From the NCBI GenBank assembly GCA_003240695.1, contig QFNC01000067.1:1-7231 (forward strand): 7,231 bases of DNA, written 5' to 3'. Shown piece after piece: positions 1 to 6,229 of this stretch. Position 1 is the stretch's first letter; each line of letters starts with the position of its first letter. This DNA is from Pseudoxanthomonas suwonensis (lineage in GTDB: Bacteria; Pseudomonadota; Gammaproteobacteria; Xanthomonadales; Xanthomonadaceae). The position numbers and the translations under genes were made by a program. The notes beneath the pieces were generated by a model. It did not search any database. It saw only the letters and a program-made list of their open reading frames with translations, and was not told the DNA's origin.

Positions 1-654
1 CGGGTCCATCTCCGGGTACAGGATGTCCAGCTCCTGCTTGCGGAAGTCGGCCAGGGCCCCGGCGATCTCCACGCCGGTGGGGCCACCGCCCACCACCGCC
101 ACGTGCAGGCGGTCCTCGAAGCGCTTGCCGGCGGAGTGCGCGGCGGCGCTCTCGCGGCTGGAGCGCTCCAGCTCGGCGAACACCCGGTCGCGGATCGCGA
201 GGGCCTGGGAGCGGGTGTACATCGGCATCGCGTGCTCCTCGGCGCCCTTGGTGCCGAAGAACGTGGTGGTGGCACCACCGGCGAGCACCAGGTAGTCGTA
301 GTCCATCTCCACCACCCGGTCACCGCCGCCCTGGATGGTCACCACGCGGCGCTCGGGATCCACGCCGGTCACCTCGCCCTGGCGGTAGCGCATGTTCGGC
401 ACCGTGAGGGAGAGGCCGCGCAGGAACATGGTGACGTCCCCGGGGTTCAGGCCGGCCGTTGCCACCTGGTACAGCAGCGGCTGGAAGGTCTTGTACACGT
501 TGCGGTCGATCAGGGTGACCCGCACCCGGGCATCGCGCAGCCCCAGCACCGCGTTCGCGCCGGCGAAGCCGCCGCCCACGATCACCACGTGCGGCCAGCT
601 GGCGCCGTCCTTCGCGGGGACGGCGCGGCGACGACGGGTGATTCCGAGAACCAT
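1..654 (-). CDS. ndh: Type II NADH dehydrogenase (NDH-2), N-terminal part, 3' end outside window
   Basis: Single-subunit, non-proton-pumping NADH:quinone oxidoreductase that sits on the inner face of the membrane and passes electrons from NADH through FAD to menaquinone. I translated 218 codons from the ATG at 654; the frame is open to the window edge, so the C-terminal half is missing. Visible motifs are a Rossmann FAD fold with VVIVGGGFAGANAV (about residues 23-36) and an acidic residue ending the second strand (TLID, Asp50). The NDH-2/sulfide-quinone-reductase signature FQPLLYQVATAGL lies at 57-69, and the second dinucleotide motif VAVVGGGPTGVE, for NADH, at 185-196. The start is supported by AAGGAG five bases upstream. 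It reads away from the decayed glycosidase fragment and shows no damage, so it is the intact chromosomal border of the region. A related FAD/NAD(P) oxidoreductase is possible, but the quinone-site signature favours NDH-2. Confidence 0.93.
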   Translation of the reverse strand, partial: MVLGITRRRRAVPAKDGASWPHVVIVGGGFAGANAVLGLRDARVRVTLIDRNVYKTFQPLLYQVATAGLNPGDVTMFLRGLSLTVPNMRYRQGEVTGVDPERRVVTIQGGGDRVVEMDYDYLVLAGGATTTFFGTKGAEEHAMPMYTRSQALAIRDRVFAELERSSRESAAAHSAGKRFEDRLHVAVVGGGPTGVEIAGALADFRKQELDILYPEMDP

Positions 655-659
655 GGGAG

Positions 660-665
660 CTCCTT
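660..665 (-). promoter_or_regulatory. Ribosome binding site of the NADH dehydrogenase gene
   Basis: On the minus strand this reads AAGGAG, a full Shine-Dalgarno match, five bases before the ATG at 654-652. It fixes the start codon and shows that this gene, unlike hipB and the Schlafen-like gene in the same window, uses a leadered mRNA. Confidence 0.8.
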
Positions 666-727
666 CGGGGCAGGGCACCGCGCGGTGGAGGGGGAGCATC
701 CGCTGGCGCACATCGGGGGATGGGACG

Positions 728-733
728 ACCCTA
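728..733 (-). promoter_or_regulatory. Candidate -10 box for the NADH dehydrogenase gene
   Basis: The minus strand reads TAGGGT, which fits the actinobacterial TAnnnT -10 pattern. It would start transcription near 720, giving a leader of roughly 65 bases containing the ribosome binding site. Seventeen bases further upstream the hexamer is TTCGTG, only a weak -35 match, so this is a tentative call. Confidence 0.35.
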
Positions 734-775
734 GGGCACCGAGCCGTGCGCACGAAGTGTTCACCTGCGGCTGAG

Positions 776-1254
776 TCCTGGTTCACGACGGTGACCCGGG
801 CCACCAGCTCCGAGGCCCCCGCTCCCGCCCCGACGGATCTGCCCGCGCAGGAGCCCGCTGCCGTCGCCGTCGCCGCGGACCCGGGTGCGCTGCAGGAGAG
901 ATCGCCGGACACCGATGCCGCCCCCGGCTCGGTCGTCGGAGACTCCGGCTACCTGGACCTCACGATGGGCGGCGTTGCCGTCGTCACGCAGCAGGATGAG
1001 ACCATCATCGGCCCCGGCGTGGTGCTCACCCAGTGGGAGCGCCTGGAGTCCGGGGGGTGGCAGCGCGGCGCGGTGCTCGACGTGGACCTGCCCAACGAGA
1101 AAGTTTCGATGGACTAGCTGTAAACCGGGGAGGTGGCCGACACCAGCACGCTCACCGAGCTCACGAGCGCCTCGGAGGGAGTGGCCGCCGCGGTCAACGG
1201 TGACTTCTTCGACATCAACGACTCCGGTGCGCCCACCGGGATCGGCCACGATGA
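776..1254 (+). pseudogene. Fragment of a secreted phosphodiester glycosidase (NAGPA/DUF2233-type), N-terminal part
   Basis: The intact family (phosphodiester glycosidase, related to the mammalian uncovering enzyme NAGPA) hydrolyses sugar phosphodiesters; in actinobacteria these are exported envelope proteins. In one frame the sequence reads an Ala/Pro-rich linker, then GVVLTQWERLESGGWQRGAV and VLDVDL, then after the stops GEVADTSTLTELTSASEG and the family hallmark AAVNGDFFDINDSGAPTGIG. Two stop codons interrupt this frame: TAG at 1115-1117 and TAA at 1121-1123, where relatives carry something like DYLNPG. Homology resumes in the same frame directly after them, so these are substitutions rather than a frameshift. 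No signal peptide or convincing start lies upstream, and recognisable similarity ends near 1254, before most of the catalytic domain. It is therefore truncated at both ends and dead. It may be the left remnant of the same gene whose SLH tail survives at 6230-6567. Confidence 0.8.
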
Positions 1255-1646
1255 GGAGGGGACTGATGCACGGACACCCCGGAAGCCCCGCACACCACGA
1301 CACCCCAGCAGCAGAACCCCCAGACACCAGCCAGCCATCACACCGGCCACGCCAGCGGCCGGACAGCGACCCCAGCGCGACACCCCGACGAGAAGAACGT
1401 CCCGACGCAGAGCGCGCGATGGTCACCTCACCGCGTCATCACCAACAGCTTCTTCATCACCAGTAGCTCGTCCTCATCGTTATCACTGCATTACCATCAG
1501 CTCGCCCCGTCCCTCACCGCTTCGTCGTCAGCCGCATCTGGGTCAGCTCGGGCCCGGCGACCGCCGTGCCACCCCGTCCTCCCTGTGGTCGGTCGGGTCG
1601 GATGGTCGAGTGGAGTGCGACCGCGCGGGCGTCGACATGCGGCGCC
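1255..1646 (+). other. Gene-free stretch between the glycosidase remnant and the Schlafen-like gene
   Basis: The open frame continuing from the glycosidase fragment becomes Arg/Pro/Thr/Ser-rich and loses any resemblance to a protein family. The DNA from about 1270 to 1450 is biased toward CCC, CAC and GAC triplets. No tRNA, transposase, inverted terminal repeat or integrase remnant was seen on either strand. It contains the presumed left junction of the accessory block, but I cannot place it to the base. Confidence 0.5.
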
Positions 1647-1652
1647 TATGAT
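1647..1652 (+). promoter_or_regulatory. -10 box of a leaderless promoter for the Schlafen-like gene
   Basis: TATGAT matches the consensus TATAAT at five of six positions. Seven bases separate it from the A of the ATG at 1660, the usual distance to a transcription start, so the mRNA would begin at or next to the start codon. There is no Shine-Dalgarno sequence before 1660 or before the alternative ATG at 1648, which overlaps this box. No convincing -35 hexamer lies at 16-18 bases upstream. Confidence 0.5.
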
Positions 1653-1659
1653 CCAGCCC

Positions 1660-2895
1660 ATGCGCACCTTCACATCGTTCGAGCAAGTCCGCACCGCCAT
1701 CGAGGACGGGTCGTTCGACGAGAACCACTACCTCGAGGCTAAGCAGGTCCTGAAGACGAAGACCACGAAGGACAAGAACGAACTCGCACTGGACCTGGCG
1801 CAGTTCGCCTTTGACGGGGGCACGGTGGTGTTCGGCGTCGCCGAGTCCAAAGACGTTGCCGACGGCGGCTTCTCCATGACGCCAATCCCGCTGTCCTCGG
1901 GAGTGCGGGAGCAGATCGAGCAGATCGCCCAAGAGCGATGCCAGCCGGCTCTCCCCGTGAGAGTCACGACGCTGCCGGAGGCGGACGGCGCTAAGAGTGG
2001 ATGCGTGGTCGTGGAGGTTCCGCCGTCGCCGCGGGTTCCGCACATGGTGGACGGCAGGTTCCCGCTGCGCGGCGAGACGACCCGTAGGTTCCTGAGCCAG
2101 TCGGAAGTGATGTTGTGGGCACGCCGGGCGAGCGATGCGGAAGAGGAGGTGCGCCGGCTGCTTGAGGAGCACGTAGCGACCGACCCGTACACGCAGGGTG
2201 ATCCGGGGACGGCTCACCTGTTCGGTATCGCGGTGCCTCTCAGCTCGCGCTACGACGGCCTACCTAGTTCAGATGAAGCGCCCGGTCTTCTGGTTGACGC
2301 CCGGAACGCAAGTGCGCGTCGGTGGCGCGAGCGCTTCGGGCCGGCGGACAAGCGGTCGCGCGAGCTGCTGAACACGACTCCGCTGAGCAGGGCGAATGAA
2401 GCGCACCCCCGCAGCGGTGAGATGGCCGTGCGGTCGCGCGCACTACATGCACTTGCAACGACCGGCGAGAGGGATTTCGACGAGACCGATCTCGCGGAAT
2501 GGTCCGTCGACGAGAAGGGGACGGTCCGGATTTACGACACCGGGATGGCGCAGCGCCGATTCGGCCGGAACGGCGAGTCGATCTACGGGACGTGGTCGGC
2601 TGCTCCGGTCGAGATCGCAGGGATCCTCGTCGAGTCTGCGAGGCTTTCCGCGGAGCGCATCGGGTACCGCGGCGAATGGGGGATCGGCCTTGCGGGGACT
2701 GGCCTCCGGGGAGTGCGTCTCCGAGCTCATGAGGCCTTCTTCTACTCGCGCTACCCAGTCGTCGACCGTGACGGTTTCTCGAAGGTGATCATCGTCAGCG
2801 GGCACGAGTTCGAGTCGGATTCGGGCGCTGTCTTGGACAGGCTCGTCAGGCCTTTACTGCGGATGCTGAACGACGAGGACTACCTGGTGCCGTGA
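1660..2895 (+). CDS. Schlafen/AlbA_2-domain protein (putative nucleic-acid-binding or defence protein)
   Basis: A 411-residue protein from the ATG at 1660. Residues about 20-155 look like the AlbA_2/Schlafen core. They include an acidic helix with ENHYLEAKQ (the family's ExxxxxExK-like element, residues 21-29) and LALDLAQFAFDGGTVVFGVAE (42-62, the 'A-F-A-N-xxGG' strand). A loop with a conserved-looking VEVPPSPRVPHMVDGRFPLRG follows at 118-138, then an RFLSQSEVMLWARR helix. The C-terminal 250 residues are not recognised; they show no membrane segment and end in a hydrophobic helix (VLDRLVRPLLRML). Schlafen-core proteins bind or cut RNA/DNA, and prokaryotic relatives occur in accessory and anti-phage loci; a defence role here is inference. 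The start is chosen by the -10 box placement and because the domain begins directly after it. Upstream in-frame starts at 1585 and 1648 exist but lack a ribosome binding site. An annotation as 'ATP-binding' would be the usual over-call for this family. Confidence 0.75.
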   Translation: MRTFTSFEQVRTAIEDGSFDENHYLEAKQVLKTKTTKDKNELALDLAQFAFDGGTVVFGVAESKDVADGGFSMTPIPLSSGVREQIEQIAQERCQPALPVRVTTLPEADGAKSGCVVVEVPPSPRVPHMVDGRFPLRGETTRRFLSQSEVMLWARRASDAEEEVRRLLEEHVATDPYTQGDPGTAHLFGIAVPLSSRYDGLPSSDEAPGLLVDARNASARRWRERFGPADKRSRELLNTTPLSRANEAHPRSGEMAVRSRALHALATTGERDFDETDLAEWSVDEKGTVRIYDTGMAQRRFGRNGESIYGTWSAAPVEIAGILVESARLSAERIGYRGEWGIGLAGTGLRGVRLRAHEAFFYSRYPVVDRDGFSKVIIVSGHEFESDSGAVLDRLVRPLLRMLNDEDYLVP

Positions 2896-2940
2896 CGACC
2901 TGAGCGCCGACATGGGGCGTGGTCGGCCGCCCTCGGTGCG

Positions 2941-3318
2941 GTGATGACTTTCATCAGCTCGTGGCGCATGGCGAGGGCGGCACATGACACTGCCCGAGAG
3001 GCGGCCGATGCGAGCGTCCGGGTCGCGACCGTTGAGCAGGAGGGTGAGCGCCGAATCCGGATGGACGACCGCACGTACAAGGACCGTTGCGCACTGGTTT
3101 ACGTGCTGCTGGAGTTCCTTCGCCAGCTTGAATTCAGGCCAGGGATGGAAGGCGCGGTGGACTGGGGCCAGGAACCTGCGGTCGTGAACTATGGGGCGGA
3201 GGGGACGGCGATCGACTCCCGCATGAAGGCAGTGTTTCCGTCAGCCGTGATGGATGCAGCGAACTCCGCGATGGACGCCGCCTTAGGGGTAGCCCAGGCG
3301 AAAGCTGCTACCAGCTGA
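2941..3318 (+). CDS. Small hypothetical protein downstream of the Schlafen-like gene
   Basis: A 125-residue protein from GTG at 2941 (ATG at 2944 is equally possible). I do not recognise its family. It begins with a short hydrophobic stretch (MMTFISSW), followed by a charged Ala-rich helix that could be a coiled coil (MARAAHDTAREAADASVRVATVEQEGERR). A hydrophobic helix CALVYVLLEFLRQLEF sits near the middle, and an Ala/Met-rich helix ends the protein. It lies 45 bases after the Schlafen-like gene in the same reading frame, with no other stop between, so the two are probably co-transcribed. The codons before the GTG read WSAALGAV and would extend the hydrophobic segment into a plausible N-terminal membrane helix, but no start codon in that frame supports it. 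No Shine-Dalgarno is evident. Possible roles are a small membrane-anchored partner or a truncated gene. Confidence 0.5.
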   Translation: MMTFISSWRMARAAHDTAREAADASVRVATVEQEGERRIRMDDRTYKDRCALVYVLLEFLRQLEFRPGMEGAVDWGQEPAVVNYGAEGTAIDSRMKAVFPSAVMDAANSAMDAALGVAQAKAATS

Positions 3319-3341
3319 AACTGGCAGCGGGGCTCAGCTTT
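3301..3341 (+). terminator. Possible intrinsic terminator after the small hypothetical gene
   Basis: AAAGCTG at 3301-3307 is complementary to CAGCTTT at 3335-3341. An inner stem pairs CCAG (3311-3314) with CTGG (3321-3324) around CTGAAA. The structure overlaps the stop codon at 3316-3318 and ends in only three T residues, so termination strength is uncertain. It would separate the Schlafen-like transcript from hipBA. Confidence 0.35.
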
Positions 3342-3453
3342 GGACGTCACGATCGCTTCAAAGGCGAAAATCGGTGACGCCCATGGCGCCTAGGTGGACG
3401 CCCGCGAGTGGCGCTCCACGGGCGGTACCCCAGCCGCGCCCTCGGCGCCTGCG

Positions 3454-3490
3454 AACGAGTGTCCACTTCCCCGGGAGGTGGACGCTCGTT
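3454..3490. repeat. Inverted repeat, 18-bp arms, upstream of hipB
   Basis: AACGAGTGTCCACTTCCC (3454-3471) faces GGGAGGTGGACGCTCGTT (3473-3490) across one base. Sixteen of 18 positions are complementary as DNA. The other two are T:G pairs, so an RNA copy would pair fully except at the tip. The right arm contains the GTGGACGCTCGTT motif repeated further downstream. It lies about 100 bases before the hipB start, and I read it as a likely operator for the HipB dimer. Confidence 0.6.
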
Positions 3491-3559
3491 AACTCACACG
3501 GAAAGTGAACGCTTGACCACCCGGCCACTCGAATGTGGAAATGTGAACGCTCGTTGACC
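3478..3559 (+). repeat. Three direct repeats GTGRACGCTYG in the hipB upstream region
   Basis: GTGGACGCTCGTT at 3478-3490, GTGAACGCTTGACC at 3505-3518 and GTGAACGCTCGTTGACC at 3543-3559 share the core GTGRACGCTYG. A fourth inverted copy forms the left arm of the neighbouring palindrome, and a weaker copy (GTGGACGCCCG) is at 3394-3404. The last repeat contains the -35 hexamer of the hipB promoter, so a protein bound there would block RNA polymerase. This fits the multi-operator autorepression known for hipBA operons, although the motif differs from the E. coli HipB operator TATCC-N8-GGATA. Confidence 0.6.
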
Positions 3560-3582
3560 TACTTGGGATGCGGATGTACCTT
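3554..3582 (+). promoter_or_regulatory. hipBA promoter, leaderless
   Basis: TTGACC at 3554-3559 matches the -35 consensus at five of six positions. A 17-base spacer leads to TACCTT at 3577-3582, a TAnnnT-type -10 box. Six bases further on is the A of the ATG at 3589, so transcription should begin at or very near the start codon. The -35 is embedded in the third GTGAACGCT repeat, giving a direct means of repression. Confidence 0.7.
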
Positions 3583-3588
3583 CACATC

Positions 3589-4374
3589 ATGGCTACGCGA
3601 CGCATCACAACACCGCAAGACCTCGGTGCTGCAGTGCGGGACGCGCGCACCTCCGCACAGCTTACCCAGGCCGAGCTCGCCGAGCGCGCAGACGTCTCCC
3701 GGGAGTGGCTCATTGGGCTTGAGCGCGGCACCCGACCGCGGGCCGAGCTGACGAAGATCCTCGGCGTGCTCGCCGCCCTCGACCAGCCCCTCATGCTCGG
3801 CCGCGAGGAGCAGGAGGAGGCGCAGGAAGAGGAGGAGGAGCCCAAGCGCGACGGTGCGCGCATGACGACCGCCGAGGTGACGCGCCGAGCGATCGAACAG
3901 AGCCGGCGCTCCTTGGGGACCGCACCCCTCGGAGCTCACGCGGCCGCCTACGCACTGGGGGCAGGGAAGACTGCGTCGGCACTGGACCTCGACAAGATGG
4001 CCGCGTTCCTGCCGAAGCCGAACCTCTCAGCGTTCCTGCCCAAGACGGACCTCTCAGCGTTCCTGCCCAAGACGGACCTCTCAGCGTTCCTGCCCAAGAC
4101 CGACCTTTCAGCGATCCTTCCTAAGGCCGACATCGCCTCGATGCTCCCCAAGACCGACTATTCCACGCTCATGCCGCAACCAAGCCCCGACCTTCTGCGC
4201 CTGATAAGCGAGCTCGGAGCAGCGCGAGACTCCGACCAGGATGGCGCTGAACGAGACCACGACCGCGATGACGTGGAGAGCGACGTCATCGCCGAGATCG
4301 ACGACGATGAGCGCAGCGCTACCGACATCACCGACGAGGCAGTCGGGCCGGAGAACCAGGACGGACTCTGGTGA
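3589..4374 (+). CDS. hipB: HipB-like antitoxin with tandem nonapeptide repeats and acidic tail
   Basis: DNA-binding antitoxin and autorepressor of the HipA kinase encoded next to it; 261 residues, against roughly 70-100 for typical HipB. Residues 8-65 form a Cro/CI-type helix-turn-helix (LGAAVRDARTSAQLTQAELA, then ADVSREWLIGLERG). An acidic run follows (EEQEEAQEEEEEP, 73-85), then a helical Ala-rich linker (about 92-135). Six nine-residue repeats of FLPKTDLSA type occupy 140-193, and an acidic, probably disordered tail (214-261) ends in GLW. In E. coli HipB a flexible C-terminus ending in Trp aids HipA contact and Lon turnover; the same role here is inference. I chose the ATG at 3589 over 3568 and 3574 because the -10 box lies between them and the domain starts right after it; neither earlier ATG has a ribosome binding site. 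It overlaps hipA by four bases. Without the helix-turn-helix and neighbour, the C-terminal two thirds would be unrecognisable. Confidence 0.85.
   Translation: MATRRITTPQDLGAAVRDARTSAQLTQAELAERADVSREWLIGLERGTRPRAELTKILGVLAALDQPLMLGREEQEEAQEEEEEPKRDGARMTTAEVTRRAIEQSRRSLGTAPLGAHAAAYALGAGKTASALDLDKMAAFLPKPNLSAFLPKTDLSAFLPKTDLSAFLPKTDLSAILPKADIASMLPKTDYSTLMPQPSPDLLRLISELGAARDSDQDGAERDHDRDDVESDVIAEIDDDERSATDITDEAVGPENQDGLW
4006..4167 (+). repeat. Six tandem 27-bp units inside hipB, coding a nine-residue repeat
   Basis: Units start at 4006, 4033, 4060, 4087, 4114 and 4141. They encode FLPKPNLSA, FLPKTDLSA three times, ILPKADIAS and MLPKTDYST, followed by a partial LMP. Units two and three are identical in DNA and unit four differs by two silent changes, so the middle of the array expanded recently while the outer units have diverged. 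All spacing is a multiple of three with no spacers, so this is a protein repeat and not a CRISPR or iteron array. Confidence 0.93.
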
Positions 4375-5615
4375 AGACCCTTCGCATGGTGCTCGACGGA
4401 CACATAGTCGGGCAGCTCGTCCAGGACAACCACGGCGCCACCCGCGTCACCGCACACCCGACCGAGGATCTACCGCGCGTGTCGCTCGCTTTCCCTGCCA
4501 GCGGCACGGCCGTGAAGCCACGGCCGACTCGCGCCTACCTCGCTGGCCTGCTGCCCGACAACGAGGACGTGCGTGTCGCGATTGCCAGGCGCTTCAAAGT
4601 CTCGCCTGAGAGCCAATTCGCTCTGATGACAGTCATCGGCGCCGACTGCCCTGGAGCCATCCAGTTCCTCACCGATCAGCAACTAGAGGAACCTGTCATG
4701 CAGGCCCTCAAACCGATCAGCGACGCCGAGATAGCGCAGCGACTACGGGACTTCCGCGCAGGCCAAGCCGACTGGGGCGCGCCGGGCGAGCACTGGTCCC
4801 TCGGCGGCGCTCAAGCCAAGATGGCCCTGCGACTCGAAGGTGGCTCCTGGCATCAAGCCGAGGGCACGGAAGCGACCTCGCACATCATCAAGCCTGGCAT
4901 CGCGCGGCTCCGATCCCAGGCTCTCATCGAGCACGTCAGCCTCCGCGCGCTCGGGCACCTCGGTCTCCGCGTTGCGGAGAGCAGGTTCAGCTACTTCGAG
5001 GACCAGCCGGCGATCATCGTGAAGCGATTCGACCGACTGTGGGATGACCACGGGGTGCTGCGCCGAGTCCACCAGGAAGACCTGTGCCAGTCGACCTCTA
5101 CGTTCCCAGGCAAGAAGTACGACGTTAAAGCGGAGGACGCCATCAAGGTTCTCCGCGGCGGCGGCGCATCGGAAGAGATCATCTTCGAGTTCGTCCGCGC
5201 GGTGATTGCGAACTGGGTGCTCGCAGCGCCCGATGCGCACGGCAAGAACTACTCGGTCGTCCTGGGCCCGGCCGGCGTCGAAGCGCTCACTCCTCTGTAC
5301 GACGTCTCCACCGGGCTCGGCTACCCCGACGCCGAGAAGGTCGCCATGGGCTTCGGTGGCGAGAAAGAGATCCGCAAGATTACCGGCCGCCACCTGCTCG
5401 AGTTCGCCAGCACCGTCGGCGTCGACGGGAATCTTCTCCTGGTCGCGGCCGCGAGCATGGCCAGCTACATGCCCTCCGCGTTCCTCAAAGCGATCGATGA
5501 CGCTCAGCGGGAAGTGGAGATGGCCGACGAGGACCAGGAGTGGCTCGGCAACACCGCGAAGAAGCTCGCCGCGCACTGCGAACACGTGCTGACGGTACTG
5601 AAGCCGACCACGTAG
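4371..5615 (+). CDS. hipA: HipA-family serine/threonine kinase toxin
   Basis: Toxin of a type II system; E. coli HipA phosphorylates glutamyl-tRNA synthetase, halting translation and promoting persistence. The target here is unknown. The 414 residues match the usual 400-440. Residues 1-100 form the N-subdomain, with the family signature ADCPGAIQF (91-99). The kinase core follows: SLGGAQAKMAL (143-153), the Gly-rich loop whose Ser corresponds to the autophosphorylation site; HIIKP (171-175); RFDR (219-222); HQEDLCQ (234-240); the catalytic loop DAHGKN with Asp288 and Asn293; and the metal-binding YDV with Asp311. All key residues are present, so the kinase looks active. The GTG start overlaps the hipB stop as GTGA, indicating translational coupling that keeps toxin below antitoxin. 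A weak AGGAC lies ten bases upstream. The stop is TAG; no clear terminator follows. Confidence 0.95.
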   Translation: MKTLRMVLDGHIVGQLVQDNHGATRVTAHPTEDLPRVSLAFPASGTAVKPRPTRAYLAGLLPDNEDVRVAIARRFKVSPESQFALMTVIGADCPGAIQFLTDQQLEEPVMQALKPISDAEIAQRLRDFRAGQADWGAPGEHWSLGGAQAKMALRLEGGSWHQAEGTEATSHIIKPGIARLRSQALIEHVSLRALGHLGLRVAESRFSYFEDQPAIIVKRFDRLWDDHGVLRRVHQEDLCQSTSTFPGKKYDVKAEDAIKVLRGGGASEEIIFEFVRAVIANWVLAAPDAHGKNYSVVLGPAGVEALTPLYDVSTGLGYPDAEKVAMGFGGEKEIRKITGRHLLEFASTVGVDGNLLLVAAASMASYMPSAFLKAIDDAQREVEMADEDQEWLGNTAKKLAAHCEHVLTVLKPTT

Positions 5616-5659
5616 GCTCCGAGCCGCCCGTCTTCCGAGCCCCCGGCGCACCTCCTGGC

Positions 5660-6229
5660 ATGACTACGATCATCGCCCGCGCCGCCCAGAGACCGCCCGC
5701 TCCGCCGACGACAAGTTCGGCCACCAGCCCCACGACCGTGCCGACGGCATCGACCTCGCCGGTGCCGAGCCCTACGAGCACTTCCGCGAGTTCGCCCCGG
5801 CCCACAGCTCCGCGCTGGCACGCACCGCGGCCAACTCCGCCGAAGACCTGGAGAACGCTTGCGCCCTCGCCCAGCTGGCCCGCGAGGTCCGCCAGGCCTG
5901 CCCGCAAGCCGAGTACCTTGTGGCCCGCAGCGGCATGGGTGACGGCCTGCACGTCACCGACTTCTACGCGTTCGACGCCGACCATGAGGTGCTTGACAAG
6001 ATGCCCTCCGGCGACACGGACGATGCGGTCGACCAGCTGTACGGCTCGCGCTCCGCCACGCAGATCCCGCTCGCTGACATCGCCGAGAACCACTGCCGGA
6101 ACGAGTACCCGATGAGGCCGCCGTGCGGAAGGCGAAGCTCGCCGCGCTCGAGCAGCTGCGCCAAGCCCCCCGCCAGATGGAGGCCGAAGTCGGGGGTGAC
6201 GGACCGCAGCACATTCTCGCGGCTTACCC
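5660..6229 (+). pseudogene. Frameshifted hypothetical gene of plasmid/ICE type
   Basis: Codon bias shows a real gene read mostly in the frame of position 5701, from about 5692 to 6110. It encodes RSADDKFGHQPHDRADGIDL, EPYEHFREFAPAHSSALART, ENACALAQLAREVRQACPQ, EYLVARSGMGDGLHVTDFYA and so on. That frame has no start codon before 5918. The only good upstream start, ATG at 5660, is in another frame, so the gene is shifted near 5690. Around 6110 a second shift occurs. Past GAGTACCCG the sensible reading moves to DEAAVRKAKLAALEQLRQ, consistent with loss of one base (NEYP|DEAAV), and it continues to about 6229. The N-terminal 'R-S-x-x-x-K-F-...-H' opening resembles proteins common on actinobacterial plasmids and integrative elements; I do not recognise a domain or function. 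Two shifts make a sequencing error possible but less likely. Confidence 0.6.

Noticed and set aside
103..774. Long plus-strand open frame opposite the NADH dehydrogenase gene
   Set aside because: It is antisense to a clearly recognised protein on the minus strand; its translation is His/Gly/Ala-rich with no family features, as expected for a GC-rich shadow.
1497..1585. Possible 3' end of a minus-strand gene
   Set aside because: A short stretch reads GPELTQMRLTTKR before a stop, but nothing upstream in that frame resembles a protein family.
4006..4167. Possible CRISPR or iteron array
   Set aside because: Repeats are contiguous, exactly 27 bases, in frame with hipB and have no spacers; they are a coding repeat.
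4743..5651. 302-codon minus-strand open frame across hipA
   Set aside because: hipA is unambiguous on the plus strand with all motifs; the antisense frame exists because of third-position GC bias.
5660..6115. Ser/Thr/Pro-rich protein starting at the ATG at 5660
   Set aside because: The composition (long Pro/Thr/Ser/Arg runs) and poor third-position pattern mark it as a shadow; the biased frame is the neighbouring one.
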